A DNA stretch of 54,009 nt from Hymenobacter terricola (GCF_017921975.2 NZ_JAGEMO020000041.1:1-54009), one strand, 5' to 3'; shown: positions 1 to 8,756, counted from the first letter of the stretch. The notes: generated from the letters alone by a model not told the origin. Numbers and translations: made by a program.

Positions 1-1239
1 CTTCATGGCAAACTGCTTCACCTGCTGGGGCGACACGTAGATGTCGTCGGGCGAAGTCAGGTAGTTGTAGTAGGGCGAGCGCAGAAAGCCGTAGCCACCG
101 TCGGGCATCAGCTCGAACGTGCCTCCGCCGGGCACCACCAAATCCAGGTCCTGGCGGGCGGGGCGCTGGGCTTCGCGTTGCGGCTGGGGCTCGCGTTGCT
201 GGTCGGTGCGGGGCGTGCCATCGGCGTTCAGGGCGCGCTGCTGGCGTTGCAGGTCGCGCTGGGCGTAGCGCTCCTCGCGGGTCTGGTTGCGGTCCTGGCC
301 GTTGCGGGGCTGGTCGTTGCGCGGCTCGCGCGGCTGGCCATCCCGGTTTTCGCGGGGCTGGTCGTTGCGGACTTGCTGGTTTTCGCGGGGCTGGCTGTCG
401 CGGGCGGGGCGCTGGTCGCGGTTGTCGCGCACTTCGCGGTTGTCGCGTTCGAAACGGTCGGCTCGGTTTTCGCGGCGGTCGGCAAAGCCGTTGCCGCCAA
501 ACTCACGGCGGCTGTCACGGCTGCCCTCGCGGGTATCGGTGCCGGTTTCGGCTGATTTAGCGGCGGCTTCGGCGGCGGCGGCCGCTTCGGCGGCGATTTT
601 TTCGGCGGCCATTTCGGCGGCGCGCTGCTCGGTGATGGGGCGGCCGGCGCGGTCCACTCGTTCGCGGCGCTCCCGGCGTTCGGGCCGGGCACCGTTGAGC
701 GATTGGACTGTGGCCTCCGCATCGGTATCCGCAGCCGCGGAAGCAGCTTCGGCGGCCGGAGTTACGTCGGCAATTTCGGGCGTCGGCTCATTGGCCAGGG
801 ACGCTCCGACGGCATCACCGGCGGGAACCAAAGCCAATCCTTCGATGGGGTCCAATATTTCGACCGTCGGCACGGGAGCTACGACCAGGACCGGGGTTTC
901 GCGGCGCGGTTCGCGCGCCGGGCGGGCGGGCGCCTTGGCCGCAGGCGGTGCTACGTCCGAAAAAGGCTGCTCAGCCGTGCTGGGGCTGGGTCGGCGACTG
1001 GCAGCTTTGGTGTTGCGCGGAGCCGCGGCAGGAACTGCCACGGCAACCGGAGCGGCGGCTACGGGCGCCACAACAGCGGCGGCTTGCTCGGCCGGCCCCG
1101 GAGTCAGGGCTTGCTGGTCGAGAATTTTATATATCAAATCCTGCTTGCTGAGCCGTTTGAAATTACCCACGTTCATTCGTTCGGCAATTTCTTTGAGGTC
1201 GGACAGCAGCCGGTCCTTCAACTCGTTAATGGTGTGCAT
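1..1239 (-). CDS. rho: Transcription termination factor Rho, N-terminal 413 residues (cut by window edge)
   Basis: Rho is the hexameric RNA helicase that ends transcription at unstructured RNA. This reading frame is open to base 1, so the ATPase part lies outside the window. Residues 1-45 (starting MHTINELKDRLL) are the Rho N-terminal helical domain. Residues ~50-365 are a low-complexity insert, first Ala/Pro-rich, then dominated by Arg, Asn, Gln, Asp and Glu with many RENRD/NDQPR-like units. The last ~45 residues are the start of the cold-shock RNA-binding domain (GTFELMPDGGYGFLRSP, then DDIYVSPQQV). The ATG at 1239 fits the domain start exactly. Long charged inserts are known in Bacteroidota Rho and have been linked to phase separation in Bacteroides. 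The gene is divergent from serS across a 442-bp gap. Identification is secure. Confidence 0.95.
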   Translation of the reverse strand, partial: MHTINELKDRLLSDLKEIAERMNVGNFKRLSKQDLIYKILDQQALTPGPAEQAAAVVAPVAAAPVAVAVPAAAPRNTKAASRRPSPSTAEQPFSDVAPPAAKAPARPAREPRRETPVLVVAPVPTVEILDPIEGLALVPAGDAVGASLANEPTPEIADVTPAAEAASAAADTDAEATVQSLNGARPERRERRERVDRAGRPITEQRAAEMAAEKIAAEAAAAAEAAAKSAETGTDTREGSRDSRREFGGNGFADRRENRADRFERDNREVRDNRDQRPARDSQPRENQQVRNDQPRENRDGQPREPRNDQPRNGQDRNQTREERYAQRDLQRQQRALNADGTPRTDQQREPQPQREAQRPARQDLDLVVPGGGTFELMPDGGYGFLRSPYYNYLTSPDDIYVSPQQVKQFAMK

Positions 1240-1681
1240 AAAGGGAATAGGGGAGAAACATCGGCTGGAAGCGAGGGGGCTGGCTGCCCACAAAGGCCCA
1301 CTGAGGGCGCAAAAAGCCAGCTACGGCACGGAGGCGGCAAGGCCGCGAATTAGCATTCGCAGGGTGCGCGGGCTATATAATAGCAGCACGCGGCGCGCAA
1401 TGAATAAACAAGAAATTTAGGTGCAGAATGGGCCGCTGGGAAATCAGCAAAAGACGGGCCGAACACGGGCACTGTGGCCCGCTGACCCGGCTACGGCGGC
1501 CGGTTGCTCCCGCAATGTTAGGGCATTACGGGCAAACCGCCAAATCGGATGCCGGTCAGCTTGGGTTTAAACACGTAGCGGCAAGAAATAAGTTGCGCCC
1601 GCACCGCCGGCGCAGGAAAAAGAGCCGGCGGTGAGGTCAGTTTTATTCCGACCTTTGCCGCCATTCTCCCATTCGCACCCC
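1240..1681. other. Intergenic region between divergent rho and serS
   Basis: This 442-bp gap between divergent essential genes must hold both promoters. I see no convincing gene: the open frames here have arginine-rich random composition. It contains a hairpin with 8-bp arms at 1604-1611 and 1624-1631, and a weak -7-like box gACCTTTG at 1650-1657 pointing toward serS, with no good -33 partner. An untranslated rho leader is possible because Rho genes are often autoregulated, but nothing specific was recognised. Confidence 0.5.
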
Positions 1682-2956
1682 ATGCTGCAACTTTCCGTTC
1701 TTCGCGACCAGACCGACCTTGTGCTGGCCGGCCTCGCCAAAAAACGCTACGCCACCGGCCCCGCCGATGTGGCCGCCATCCTCGAACTCGACCAGCGCCG
1801 CCGCTCCCTCCAAACCAGCCACGACGCCGCCCAGGCCGAAGCCAACGAGCTGGCCCGCCAAATCGGCGGCCTGATGAAAGCCGGCGACAAAGCCGGGGCC
1901 GAAACCCTCAAGCTCCGCACCGCCGAGCTGAAGCAACACACCCAAACGTCTTCTGCCGAGCTGGCCCAAGTGGAAGAAGCCCAGAAGCAACTGCTCTATA
2001 AGCTGCCCAACCTGCCCCACGCCAGCGTGCCCGAAGGCCGCTCGGCCGCCGACAACGAGGTGGTGCGCGAACACGGCACCAAGCCTGAGCTGGGGGCCGA
2101 GGCCCAGCCGCACTGGGACTTGATTAAGAAGTACGACATCATCGACTTCGAGCTGGGCAATAAGATTACCGGCGCGGGCTTCCCCGTGTACAAGGGCCAG
2201 GGCGCCCGGCTGCAGCGCGCGCTCATCAACTTTTTCCTTGATGAGGCCCGGGCGGCCGGCTACACCGAGATGCAGCCCCCGATTCTGGTGAACGAGGCCA
2301 GCGGCTACGGCACCGGCCAGCTCCCCGATAAGGAGGGCCAGATGTACCACGACGCCAAGGACGACCTCTACCTCATTCCCACGGCCGAGGTGCCGCTGAC
2401 CAATATTTACCGCGATGAGATTATTCCGCTCGAAAAGCTGCCCGTGCGCATTGCCGGCCACACGCCCTGCTTCCGCCGCGAGGCCGGCTCCTGGGGCGCC
2501 GATGTGCGCGGCCTCAACCGCCTGCACCAGTTCGACAAGGTGGAAATCGTGCAAATCACGGAGCCCGAGAGCAGCTACGCCACGCTCGACACGATGGTGG
2601 ACCACATCGAAAACCTACTGCAAAAGCTGGAGCTCCCCTACCGCGTGCTGCGCCTCTGCGGCGGCGACATGGGCTTTACCAGCGCCCTGACGTATGATTT
2701 GGAAGTGTGGAGCGCCGCCCAGGGCCGCTGGCTGGAGGTCAGTTCGGCTTCAAACTTCGAAACCTACCAGGCCAACCGCCTCAAGTGCCGCTACCGCGCC
2801 GACGGCGGCAAAACCCAATTGCTGCACACCCTGAACGGCTCGGCCCTGGCCCTGCCGCGCATCGTGGCCGCGCTGCTGGAAAACAACCAGACGGCGGATG
2901 GAATTCAGCTGCCGCAGGTGCTGCACAGCTACTGCGGGTTCAGCAAGATTGGGTAA
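1682..2956 (+). CDS. serS: Serine--tRNA ligase
   Basis: SerRS charges tRNA-Ser with serine in the cytoplasm. The 424-residue product starts MLQLSVLRDQ at the ATG at 1682. Translation could be extended to 1631, but that adds 17 residues with no family match. Residues ~1-110 form the long coiled-coil tRNA-binding arm. The class II core follows, with motif 2 seen as TPCFRREAGSWG and motif 3-like residues near LNGSALALPR. The usual serine-site stretch (IPTAEVPLTN) is present. Length is normal. It stands alone, divergent from rho. The promoter of the next gene overlaps its 3' end. Confidence 0.97.
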   Translation: MLQLSVLRDQTDLVLAGLAKKRYATGPADVAAILELDQRRRSLQTSHDAAQAEANELARQIGGLMKAGDKAGAETLKLRTAELKQHTQTSSAELAQVEEAQKQLLYKLPNLPHASVPEGRSAADNEVVREHGTKPELGAEAQPHWDLIKKYDIIDFELGNKITGAGFPVYKGQGARLQRALINFFLDEARAAGYTEMQPPILVNEASGYGTGQLPDKEGQMYHDAKDDLYLIPTAEVPLTNIYRDEIIPLEKLPVRIAGHTPCFRREAGSWGADVRGLNRLHQFDKVEIVQITEPESSYATLDTMVDHIENLLQKLELPYRVLRLCGGDMGFTSALTYDLEVWSAAQGRWLEVSSASNFETYQANRLKCRYRADGGKTQLLHTLNGSALALPRIVAALLENNQTADGIQLPQVLHSYCGFSKIG

Positions 2957-2978
2957 CGGCAATCCGTTTCTACCTTTC
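2949..2978 (+). promoter_or_regulatory. Candidate promoter of the T9SS-exported esterase gene
   Basis: TTG at 2949-2951, a 19-bp spacer and TACCTTTC at 2971-2978 match the Bacteroidota TTG/TAnnTTTG pattern with one mismatch. The element overlaps the serS stop codon. The predicted start lies near 2985, giving a leader of about 58 nt before the ATG at 3044. Confidence 0.45.
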
Positions 2979-3043
2979 ACAGACAGCTATTAAGCAATAA
3001 ATCAGTATAGCATCCATCGGCAGGAACGTTACAAAAACCCATT

Positions 3044-4207
3044 ATGAATATTTGGCTTCGGCAAAGCGTCCTTTTAATTCTGGTTTTTCTCGCCGTACCC
3101 GGCCGTGTAAATGCCCAGAATATTGTTACAGGGCAAATTACTAGTGGAGGAATACCTCGCCATTTCATAATTTATGTACCCGCTTCTTACCGACCGGGCA
3201 CCCGTGTGCCCTTGCTACTGAATATCCATGCCTATGGCTCGAACGATGGCTACCAAATGCGCTATGGTGATTTCCGCTTTATTGCTGACACCGCTAACTT
3301 TATCATTGTGCATCCAAATGGTGTTTTAAATAGCGCTGGTGCATTGATGTTTAGCCCACTCTACCCGCCCGCTACTGGTGAGGTAGATGACGTGGCATTC
3401 ATTTCGTCACTTATCGATACCATCAGTACCCGCTACAGCATCGACCCGAACCGTATTTACAGTACGGGCATGAGTAACGGAGGCTTCATGAGCTACGAGT
3501 TGGCCTGCCAACTCAATGGCCGCATCGCAGCTATTGCTTCAGTTGCAGGCGCGCAGAACAGACTCCGACAGGCTGGTTGTCAGCCAGTGCACCCGACGCC
3601 AATAATGGAAATTCATGGCACGGCGGATGGCGCCGTTCCTTACGCAGGCGATAGCAATTATGCTTCCATAAATTCTATTCTGAATTATTGGATTCAGTTT
3701 AACCGTTGCACGTCAACGCCTATTCGAACGGCAGTGCCTGATATTGACCCAACAGATGGTTGCACCGCCGAGCACTATGTGTGGAACAATGGCCGCAATG
3801 GCAGCGCCGTCGAGCACTTCCGAATCATTGATGGTGCACATACTTGGCCGAGTGCTCCTGATTTATATGGCGCAACGAATAAAGACATCGATGCCAGCGT
3901 TGAAATTTGGCGGTTTTTACGTCGCTATAATTTGCAGCAACTCACGAAAAGCGAAAACATTCTTCCCCAGCCCCCAAGCATATGGCCCAATCCGGTGGAT
4001 GACAGCAACGTGCTAACTCTTGCCGTAGGAGCGCCGATTGAGCCTATTGACGTGCAGGTTTTCGATGCCCTTGGCCGTAAAGTATCGGTGACAGGGGTCA
4101 GCAACCCCAATGGGTTGAGCTTGGACACGCATTTTTGGCAACATGGCCTATACTTAATGCAGGTCAAAGTAAATCAAATAGTTTACCATCAAAAACTGAT
4201 TAAGTAA
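3044..4207 (+). CDS. Secreted polyhydroxybutyrate depolymerase/feruloyl-esterase-like protein with T9SS sorting domain
   Basis: 387 residues. Residues 1-24 are a signal peptide ending VNAQ. Residues ~28-300 are an alpha/beta-hydrolase of the LpqC/PHB depolymerase type: nucleophile elbow GMSNGGF (Ser near 147), HGTADGAVPY around the acid region, and DGAHTWP carrying the probable catalytic His. Residues ~310-387 are a type A T9SS C-terminal sorting domain (SIWPNPVDDSN, then VFDALGRKV and final HQKLIK), so the enzyme is expected to be secreted or anchored outside. Family members cleave polyester or feruloyl-ester bonds, and the substrate cannot be read from sequence. The gene is clearly AT-richer than both neighbours, with A/T-ending codons, which suggests recent acquisition. 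Confidence 0.85.
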   Translation: MNIWLRQSVLLILVFLAVPGRVNAQNIVTGQITSGGIPRHFIIYVPASYRPGTRVPLLLNIHAYGSNDGYQMRYGDFRFIADTANFIIVHPNGVLNSAGALMFSPLYPPATGEVDDVAFISSLIDTISTRYSIDPNRIYSTGMSNGGFMSYELACQLNGRIAAIASVAGAQNRLRQAGCQPVHPTPIMEIHGTADGAVPYAGDSNYASINSILNYWIQFNRCTSTPIRTAVPDIDPTDGCTAEHYVWNNGRNGSAVEHFRIIDGAHTWPSAPDLYGATNKDIDASVEIWRFLRRYNLQQLTKSENILPQPPSIWPNPVDDSNVLTLAVGAPIEPIDVQVFDALGRKVSVTGVSNPNGLSLDTHFWQHGLYLMQVKVNQIVYHQKLIK

Positions 4208-4251
4208 CTTTTTGGCAGGCAGCCTACGTTGCCTGCCAAAAGTAAAACGGG

Positions 4252-4518
4252 CTAATACTCCGCCATTTCCTGGTCCACATAACACCAGAGCCAGCGCTCG
4301 CCGCGCTCGGCGGAGGCGACTACGGGGTGCCGGGTGGCATGGAAGTGCTTGGTGGCGTGCTTGTTCTTGGAATCATCGCAGCAGCCGACATGGCCGCATT
4401 CCTGGCACACACGCAGGTGCACCCAGGTATCGCCGAGGGCCACGCACTCGGGGCAGATGTGCTGGGCGGCGGTTTTGAGGCTGGTGAGGGCGGTGAGGTG
4501 CTGGCAGGGTTCAGACAT
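4252..4518 (-). CDS. UBP-type zinc-finger protein, 88 aa
   Basis: A single zf-UBP domain fills the protein: C5xH, then CPEC, a WVHLRVC strand, CQECGHVGCC, and the His series HATKHFHATRHP that completes the zinc sites. In eukaryotes this fold binds the free C-terminus of ubiquitin. Bacterial copies are short and usually stand-alone, with unknown ligand. It lies just downstream of, and in the same direction as, the GT9/polX pair (30-bp gap), so it may be co-transcribed. Zinc binding is predicted from residues seen; function is not known. Confidence 0.85.
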   Translation of the reverse strand: MSEPCQHLTALTSLKTAAQHICPECVALGDTWVHLRVCQECGHVGCCDDSKNKHATKHFHATRHPVVASAERGERWLWCYVDQEMAEY

Positions 4519-4548
4519 GGCGGGGGCTGGTTGCGTTATGATTCGAAG

Positions 4549-5538
4549 TTAACGACCACCGCCGGGAATTGGCCAATTCAGGTCCACCTTCTGGTCCCGC
4601 ATGCACTTAAAATGGCCTTGCGGGCACTTATCGAACCCGATTTTGGAGCACGGCCGGCAGTTGAGGCCCTTTACTTCCAGCGTCTGGTATTCGGTGCGGT
4701 ACGGGTACATGCCGAATTCGGGCACGGTGTTGCCCCACACGCTGAAAATCTGCTTGCTGAAGGCGGCGGCAATGTGCATCAGGCCGGTATCGTGGCTCAC
4801 CACAAAAGCGGCCTGCCGCAGCAGCGAGGCCGACTGGTGCAGCGAGTAGCGCCCGCAGCCGTTTTCAATGGGTGAAGGTTCAACCGCCCGGTGCATTGCG
4901 TCAATCACGGCTTCGGCCACGGCCGCATCTTCGGGGCCGCCGAGCAGCACAATGGGGCGCGGGGCCAGCTTGCGGCACAGCTCCACCAGCTTGTCCAGCG
5001 GCAGGCGCTTGGTGGCGTGCTGCGCCCCGATGGCCACGGCCGCGTAGCCGTTCCGGAATGGCGCAGGCAGCGTGGCAAGGGCCACTTCCTGGCCCGCAGG
5101 AATGAAATAGTCGAGCCCCTGGCCGTCGTCCTGCACGCCCAGCGGCGCGGCGGCGGCCAGGTAGCGCTGCACAATGTGAACGCGCGGCAGCCTGTCAATC
5201 TTGAAGTTGACCAGCAGCCACTTCTGCCAGTTCAGCTTGTCGAAACTGCTTGATTTCACGCCCAGCCGCAGCTTGATAATGCGCGTCCGCAGGTTGTTGT
5301 GCAGGTCGATGACGTAGTCGAACCGCTCGGCTTGGAGCTGCTGGACCAACTCGCCCAGGCTGCCGGTGAGGCAATGCACTTTGGCGATGTGCGGGTTGGG
5401 TTCCAGCAGGCCGCGGTAGCCGGGCTTGGTGGCGAAATGGACCTCCGCGCCCGGCACTTGCTGCGCCAGCGCCCGCACCACCGGCGTGGTCAGCACGATG
5501 TCGCCAATGGAAGAAAAACGGAGAACGAGGATTTTCAC
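4549..5538 (-). CDS. Glycosyltransferase family 9 (heptosyltransferase-like)
   Basis: 329 residues with the GT9 opening MKILVLRFSSIGDIVLTTP, where family members bind the acceptor, and the C-domain donor-site signature FVVSHDTGLMHIAAAF. GT9 enzymes add heptose or related sugars to the lipopolysaccharide inner core on the cytoplasmic face of the inner membrane. The last 45 residues carry a Cys cluster, CRPC then CPQGHFKC, also present in the second GT9 at 30717-31733. The start codon is separated by one base from the polX stop, so the two form an operon. Family call is firm; sugar specificity is unknown. Confidence 0.9.
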   Translation of the reverse strand: MKILVLRFSSIGDIVLTTPVVRALAQQVPGAEVHFATKPGYRGLLEPNPHIAKVHCLTGSLGELVQQLQAERFDYVIDLHNNLRTRIIKLRLGVKSSSFDKLNWQKWLLVNFKIDRLPRVHIVQRYLAAAAPLGVQDDGQGLDYFIPAGQEVALATLPAPFRNGYAAVAIGAQHATKRLPLDKLVELCRKLAPRPIVLLGGPEDAAVAEAVIDAMHRAVEPSPIENGCGRYSLHQSASLLRQAAFVVSHDTGLMHIAAAFSKQIFSVWGNTVPEFGMYPYRTEYQTLEVKGLNCRPCSKIGFDKCPQGHFKCMRDQKVDLNWPIPGGGR

Positions 5539-5539
5539 G

Positions 5540-7276
5540 CTACTCGAACAGCGACTTCTTGTATTCCAGCGGCGGTTTTATCGCGGCCTTGCGCGCTTCG
5601 AAATACGCGGCCATCTCGTCTACCGACTTGGCGTTGAACGTCATTTCCTTCGTCAGATGGCCTTTCCGGCCCATCAGCACGCCGTAGCGCATGTCCTCGT
5701 AGCCGTTGGTGTGGTGGGCGTCGGGGTTGATGCTGAGCTGCACGCCCTGGTCCAGGGCGTAGCGCACCCAGCGCCAGTCCAGGTCCAGCCGCCAGGGGTT
5801 GGCGTTGATTTCAATGACGACGTTGTGCTGGGCGCAGGCATCGATGACGGCTTTGTAGTCGATGGGGTAGCCCTGGCGGCGCAGCAGCAGGCGGCCGGTG
5901 GGATGGCCCAGCATGGTGGTATACGGGTTTTCGATGGCGCGCAGCAGGCGGTTGGTGGCCCGGGCCTCGTCCATTTTCAGATTGGAATGCACGGAGGCCA
6001 CGATGAAATCGAAGCTGGCCAGCACATCATTAGGATAGTCGAGCGAGCCGTCGCCAAGGATGTCGCTTTCGATGCCTTTGAAGATGCGAAACGGGGCCAG
6101 CTCGGCGTTCAGCTTGTCGATTTCCTGGTGCTGCTGGCGCACGCGCTCCACGCTCAGGCCGTTGGCGTAGTGGGCGGCCTGGCTGTGGTCGCAGAGGCCG
6201 AGGTATTCGTAGCCGTGGTCGCGCAGCCAGGTGGCCATCTCGCGGATGCTATGGTTGCCGTCGGAGTAGGTGCTGTGGTTGTGCAGGGAGCCGCGCAGGT
6301 CCTTGTCTTCCAGCAAGTGCGGTAGCTTTTGCTCGGCGGCCAGGGCAATTTCCCCCAGGCCTTCGCGCAGCTCGGGCACAATGAATTGCAGGCCGGCTTT
6401 CTCATAGAGGGCTTCTTCCTGCTGGAATTTTTCGCGCCGGGCCCACTGGCGCAGGGTGCCCGACGTGACAAGCGGCTCGCTGAGGTGCTCTTCGGCGGCC
6501 GAATTCAGGAATAGCTCGGTGGTAAAATCCTCCGGGGCCACCAGCAGCACCTCCACCTGCACCCCCGATTCGGTGGCCGTGCCGCGCCAGGCAAACGGGC
6601 CCGAGCGGCGCGGGTCGGCGGTGAGGCCGGCCAAGCCGTTGAGCAGCTTATGGGCTTTTTCGGGCGTGGTGGTGACGGCCACGAGGCGCACGGTTTCCAC
6701 GGTTTCGAGGCGGCGGCGGATTTCGCCAGCCACGGCTACTTGCTCGGTTTTCAAGGTGTCGCGCAGGTGCTGGGCGAGGTCATCGGCCAGCTTTTCGGCC
6801 TGCGGATACAGGAGCTTGCCCTTGCTCTGGCCGGCAAACTCCAGCGATTCCAGAATGGATTCCTGGGTCTTCTTGCCGAAGCCTTTCAGCTTGCTGACCT
6901 GGTCAGTTTCGGCGGCCTCGCGCAGCTGCTCAATATTTTCGATGCCCAGCTCGTGCCACAGGGCCCGGATTTTTTTGGGGCCGATGCCCTTGATGCCCAG
7001 CATTTCGACCACGCCGGGCGGCGTGACATCCAGCAGGCGCTTCAGGTCCGAAAACGTGCCGGTATCGAGCAGCTCAGCCACCTTGGCGGCGGCGGTTTTG
7101 CTCAGGCCGGTGCGGTCGGGCAGGCCGGAGCGCTCCACTTCCGCTACCGGAAAGCTGAGCGCATCCAGCGCGTTGGCCGTGCCTTCGATGGCGCGGATTT
7201 TGAACAGGTTTTCGTCGTGCAGCTCCATCAGCTGGGCGGCCAGCTTGAAGGCGCGGGTCAGGGCGCGGTTATCCAC
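5540..7276 (-). CDS. polX: DNA polymerase X family protein with C-terminal PHP domain
   Basis: 578 residues from a GTG start at 7276 (VDNRALTRAF), chosen because PolX proteins begin here; the 21 codons upstream are not family-like. Order: helical 8-kDa-like domain; helix-hairpin-helix (IKGIGPKKIRALW and LKGFGKKTQESI); a degenerate polX palm region; then a PHP domain (~345-578) with LHNHSTYSDGNHS, CDHSQ, IESDI, ASVHSN and NPDAHHT supplying the metal ligands. Bacterial PolX acts in base-excision repair as polymerase and 3'-5' exonuclease. The palm lacks an obvious paired catalytic Asp motif (the region reads VRLVAVTTTPEK), so polymerase activity may be lost while the PHP nuclease is kept. It is followed by GT9 after one base. 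Confidence 0.9.
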   Translation of the reverse strand: MDNRALTRAFKLAAQLMELHDENLFKIRAIEGTANALDALSFPVAEVERSGLPDRTGLSKTAAAKVAELLDTGTFSDLKRLLDVTPPGVVEMLGIKGIGPKKIRALWHELGIENIEQLREAAETDQVSKLKGFGKKTQESILESLEFAGQSKGKLLYPQAEKLADDLAQHLRDTLKTEQVAVAGEIRRRLETVETVRLVAVTTTPEKAHKLLNGLAGLTADPRRSGPFAWRGTATESGVQVEVLLVAPEDFTTELFLNSAAEEHLSEPLVTSGTLRQWARREKFQQEEALYEKAGLQFIVPELREGLGEIALAAEQKLPHLLEDKDLRGSLHNHSTYSDGNHSIREMATWLRDHGYEYLGLCDHSQAAHYANGLSVERVRQQHQEIDKLNAELAPFRIFKGIESDILGDGSLDYPNDVLASFDFIVASVHSNLKMDEARATNRLLRAIENPYTTMLGHPTGRLLLRRQGYPIDYKAVIDACAQHNVVIEINANPWRLDLDWRWVRYALDQGVQLSINPDAHHTNGYEDMRYGVLMGRKGHLTKEMTFNAKSVDEMAAYFEARKAAIKPPLEYKKSLFE

Positions 7277-7415
7277 GGGGCAAGGGGTTTTGTGGCAACG
7301 AATGTAGCTTATTCGGGTGCTTACGCGGTTCAGCGGCAAGCAGCCAATTGCCGGCCCAGCTCGTACCCGCCTGATTGGCCTTACCTTGCAGCCTCACACT
7401 TTTCCCCAATAAACC

Positions 7416-7832
7416 ATGCTCATGCCACCTGCTTTCACCCGTTTGCTGCCGCTGTCGCTGCTCTTGCTGGCCGCCACCTGCCAGCAGCGCAAGCCCGCTA
7501 CCGTAGTTGCCACCTCCCCCGCTTCGATGAAACAGCTCGAAGGCACCTGGCTCAGCTCGCGGGAAGAAGACCACGGCGATTCCCTCGTGTACCGGCCCAA
7601 CACCTACAAATTTCCACCCTCGCGGGGCCGCACGGGCTTTGCCATCAAGCCATTCGGCCGTTTCGAGCAGTTCGATATTGCCCCCACCGACGGCCTGGCG
7701 GGCCGCCCCGGCACCTGGACCGCCGACGGCCCCACCCGCCTGCGCATCCACCTGACCGAGGGCCAGGAACCGGACTATACCCTGGAAATTCTGTCGATGG
7801 AAAAGCAGGTGCTGAAGCTGCGGCGGCTGTAG
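7416..7832 (+). CDS. Small lipoprotein, lipocalin-like, function unknown
   Basis: 138 residues. The N-terminus (LLPLSLLLLAATCQQ) is a lipoprotein signal with the acylated Cys near residue 22. The body (KQLEGTWLSSREED, then PGTWTADGPTRLRIHL and YTLEILS) has the beta-strand pattern of small lipocalin-like Bacteroidota lipoproteins, which begin with a GTW motif. It precedes the thioredoxin/ApbE cassette by 210 bp in the same direction, but linkage is not shown. No residue reveals an activity. Confidence 0.7.
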   Translation: MLMPPAFTRLLPLSLLLLAATCQQRKPATVVATSPASMKQLEGTWLSSREEDHGDSLVYRPNTYKFPPSRGRTGFAIKPFGRFEQFDIAPTDGLAGRPGTWTADGPTRLRIHLTEGQEPDYTLEILSMEKQVLKLRRL

Positions 7833-8042
7833 CCGGCTCAGCGTTTGCAACGGGCCATTGGTCGGCGCGCAACGCCTGACCGGCGACGCTTGCTACTGGC
7901 ATTCATTCAGTTTTCATCACAACGGCAGGAGTTTTGTAATCACGGCCGGCACGCGCAGGCAGCGACCGGATTTCAGCTCCTGCCCGGCTACGCCGTAAAC
8001 CTCACCAGCCCGCCGGAACGTTGTCGCGGCTGCTCATCCCTA

Positions 8043-8756
8043 ATGATTACTAGCATGTTATTCGCAACCTCTTTCGGCCCCGTGCGGGCTTTCGTTCTTG
8101 GGCTGGCTTTGCTTGGTGCCGGCTCCGCATTGGCCCAAAAAACCACTGTTAAGGCCAAAAACGGTAAGGTGAAGGCCAAAACCACCGATGTCGCCGGCGC
8201 CACCGGCAGCAAGAGCAAGGTGGTAGCCGCCGTGCCGATGCCGAGTGCCCCGCAGCCTGCTTCGCCCGTAGCCTCGGCGCCACAGGCCGTGCTTTCGCCC
8301 CTGCCGCCCACGCAGGAGGCCGTGGCCGCAGCAGTGCCCGCCCCGGCAGACCCCAAAGCCGAAGGACTGACCGGCTGGATTACCGACCTGGGAGCCGCCC
8401 AGGCCGAAGCGAAAGCCACCAACCGGCCCATTCTGGCCGTTTTTTCGGGTTCGGACTGGTGCAAGCCCTGCATCATGTACGAACAGGAGGTTTTCTCGAA
8501 ACCGGAGTTTTCCGCCTACGCCAAGGACAAGCTGGTACTGGCCCACTTCGATTTTCCGCGCCAAAAGCGCAACCAGCCCACGGCTGCACAGCTTAAGCTG
8601 AACGAGGCGGCCGCCGCCCAGCTCAACCGCGAGGGCGACTTTCCGCTGGCCGTCGTCATCGCCCCCGATGGGAAGGTGCTGGCCAAAACCGGCTACATCG
8701 CTGGCGGCCCGGCCGCCTTCGAGGCTTACCTGAAAAAAGTGGTGCCCAATCTTTAG
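8043..8756 (+). CDS. Secreted thioredoxin-like protein (Thioredoxin_7 type) of the DUF4266/DUF3570 cassette
   Basis: 237 residues from the ATG at 8043; a second ATG at 8055 is possible. A signal peptide (VRAFVLGLALLGAGSALAQ) is followed by a ~70-residue Lys/Ala/Pro linker. A thioredoxin fold then starts near residue 110, with FSGSDWCKPC holding the redox pair Cys140 and Cys143. A cis-Pro-like DFPLAVVIAPDG comes later. The GSDWCxxC form belongs to periplasmic thioredoxin-like proteins rather than cytoplasmic TrxA. It is the first gene of a same-strand run: 68 bp to the ApbE-like gene, 20 bp on to DUF4266, then DUF3570. The likely task is to keep cysteines of a partner reduced; the DUF4266 Cys-Gly-Cys tail is the obvious candidate. 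That pairing is inference. Confidence 0.88.
   Translation: MITSMLFATSFGPVRAFVLGLALLGAGSALAQKTTVKAKNGKVKAKTTDVAGATGSKSKVVAAVPMPSAPQPASPVASAPQAVLSPLPPTQEAVAAAVPAPADPKAEGLTGWITDLGAAQAEAKATNRPILAVFSGSDWCKPCIMYEQEVFSKPEFSAYAKDKLVLAHFDFPRQKRNQPTAAQLKLNEAAAAQLNREGDFPLAVVIAPDGKVLAKTGYIAGGPAAFEAYLKKVVPNL

Noticed and set aside
178..1420. Rightward open frames of 125, 377 and 216 residues opposite rho
   Set aside because: They are antisense shadows of the low-complexity Rho insert, with Ser/Arg- or Ala/Gly-rich random composition and no family match.
1428..1634. A 68-codon rightward frame between rho and serS
   Set aside because: Arg/His-rich random composition, no start signal and no recognisable family; treated as intergenic.
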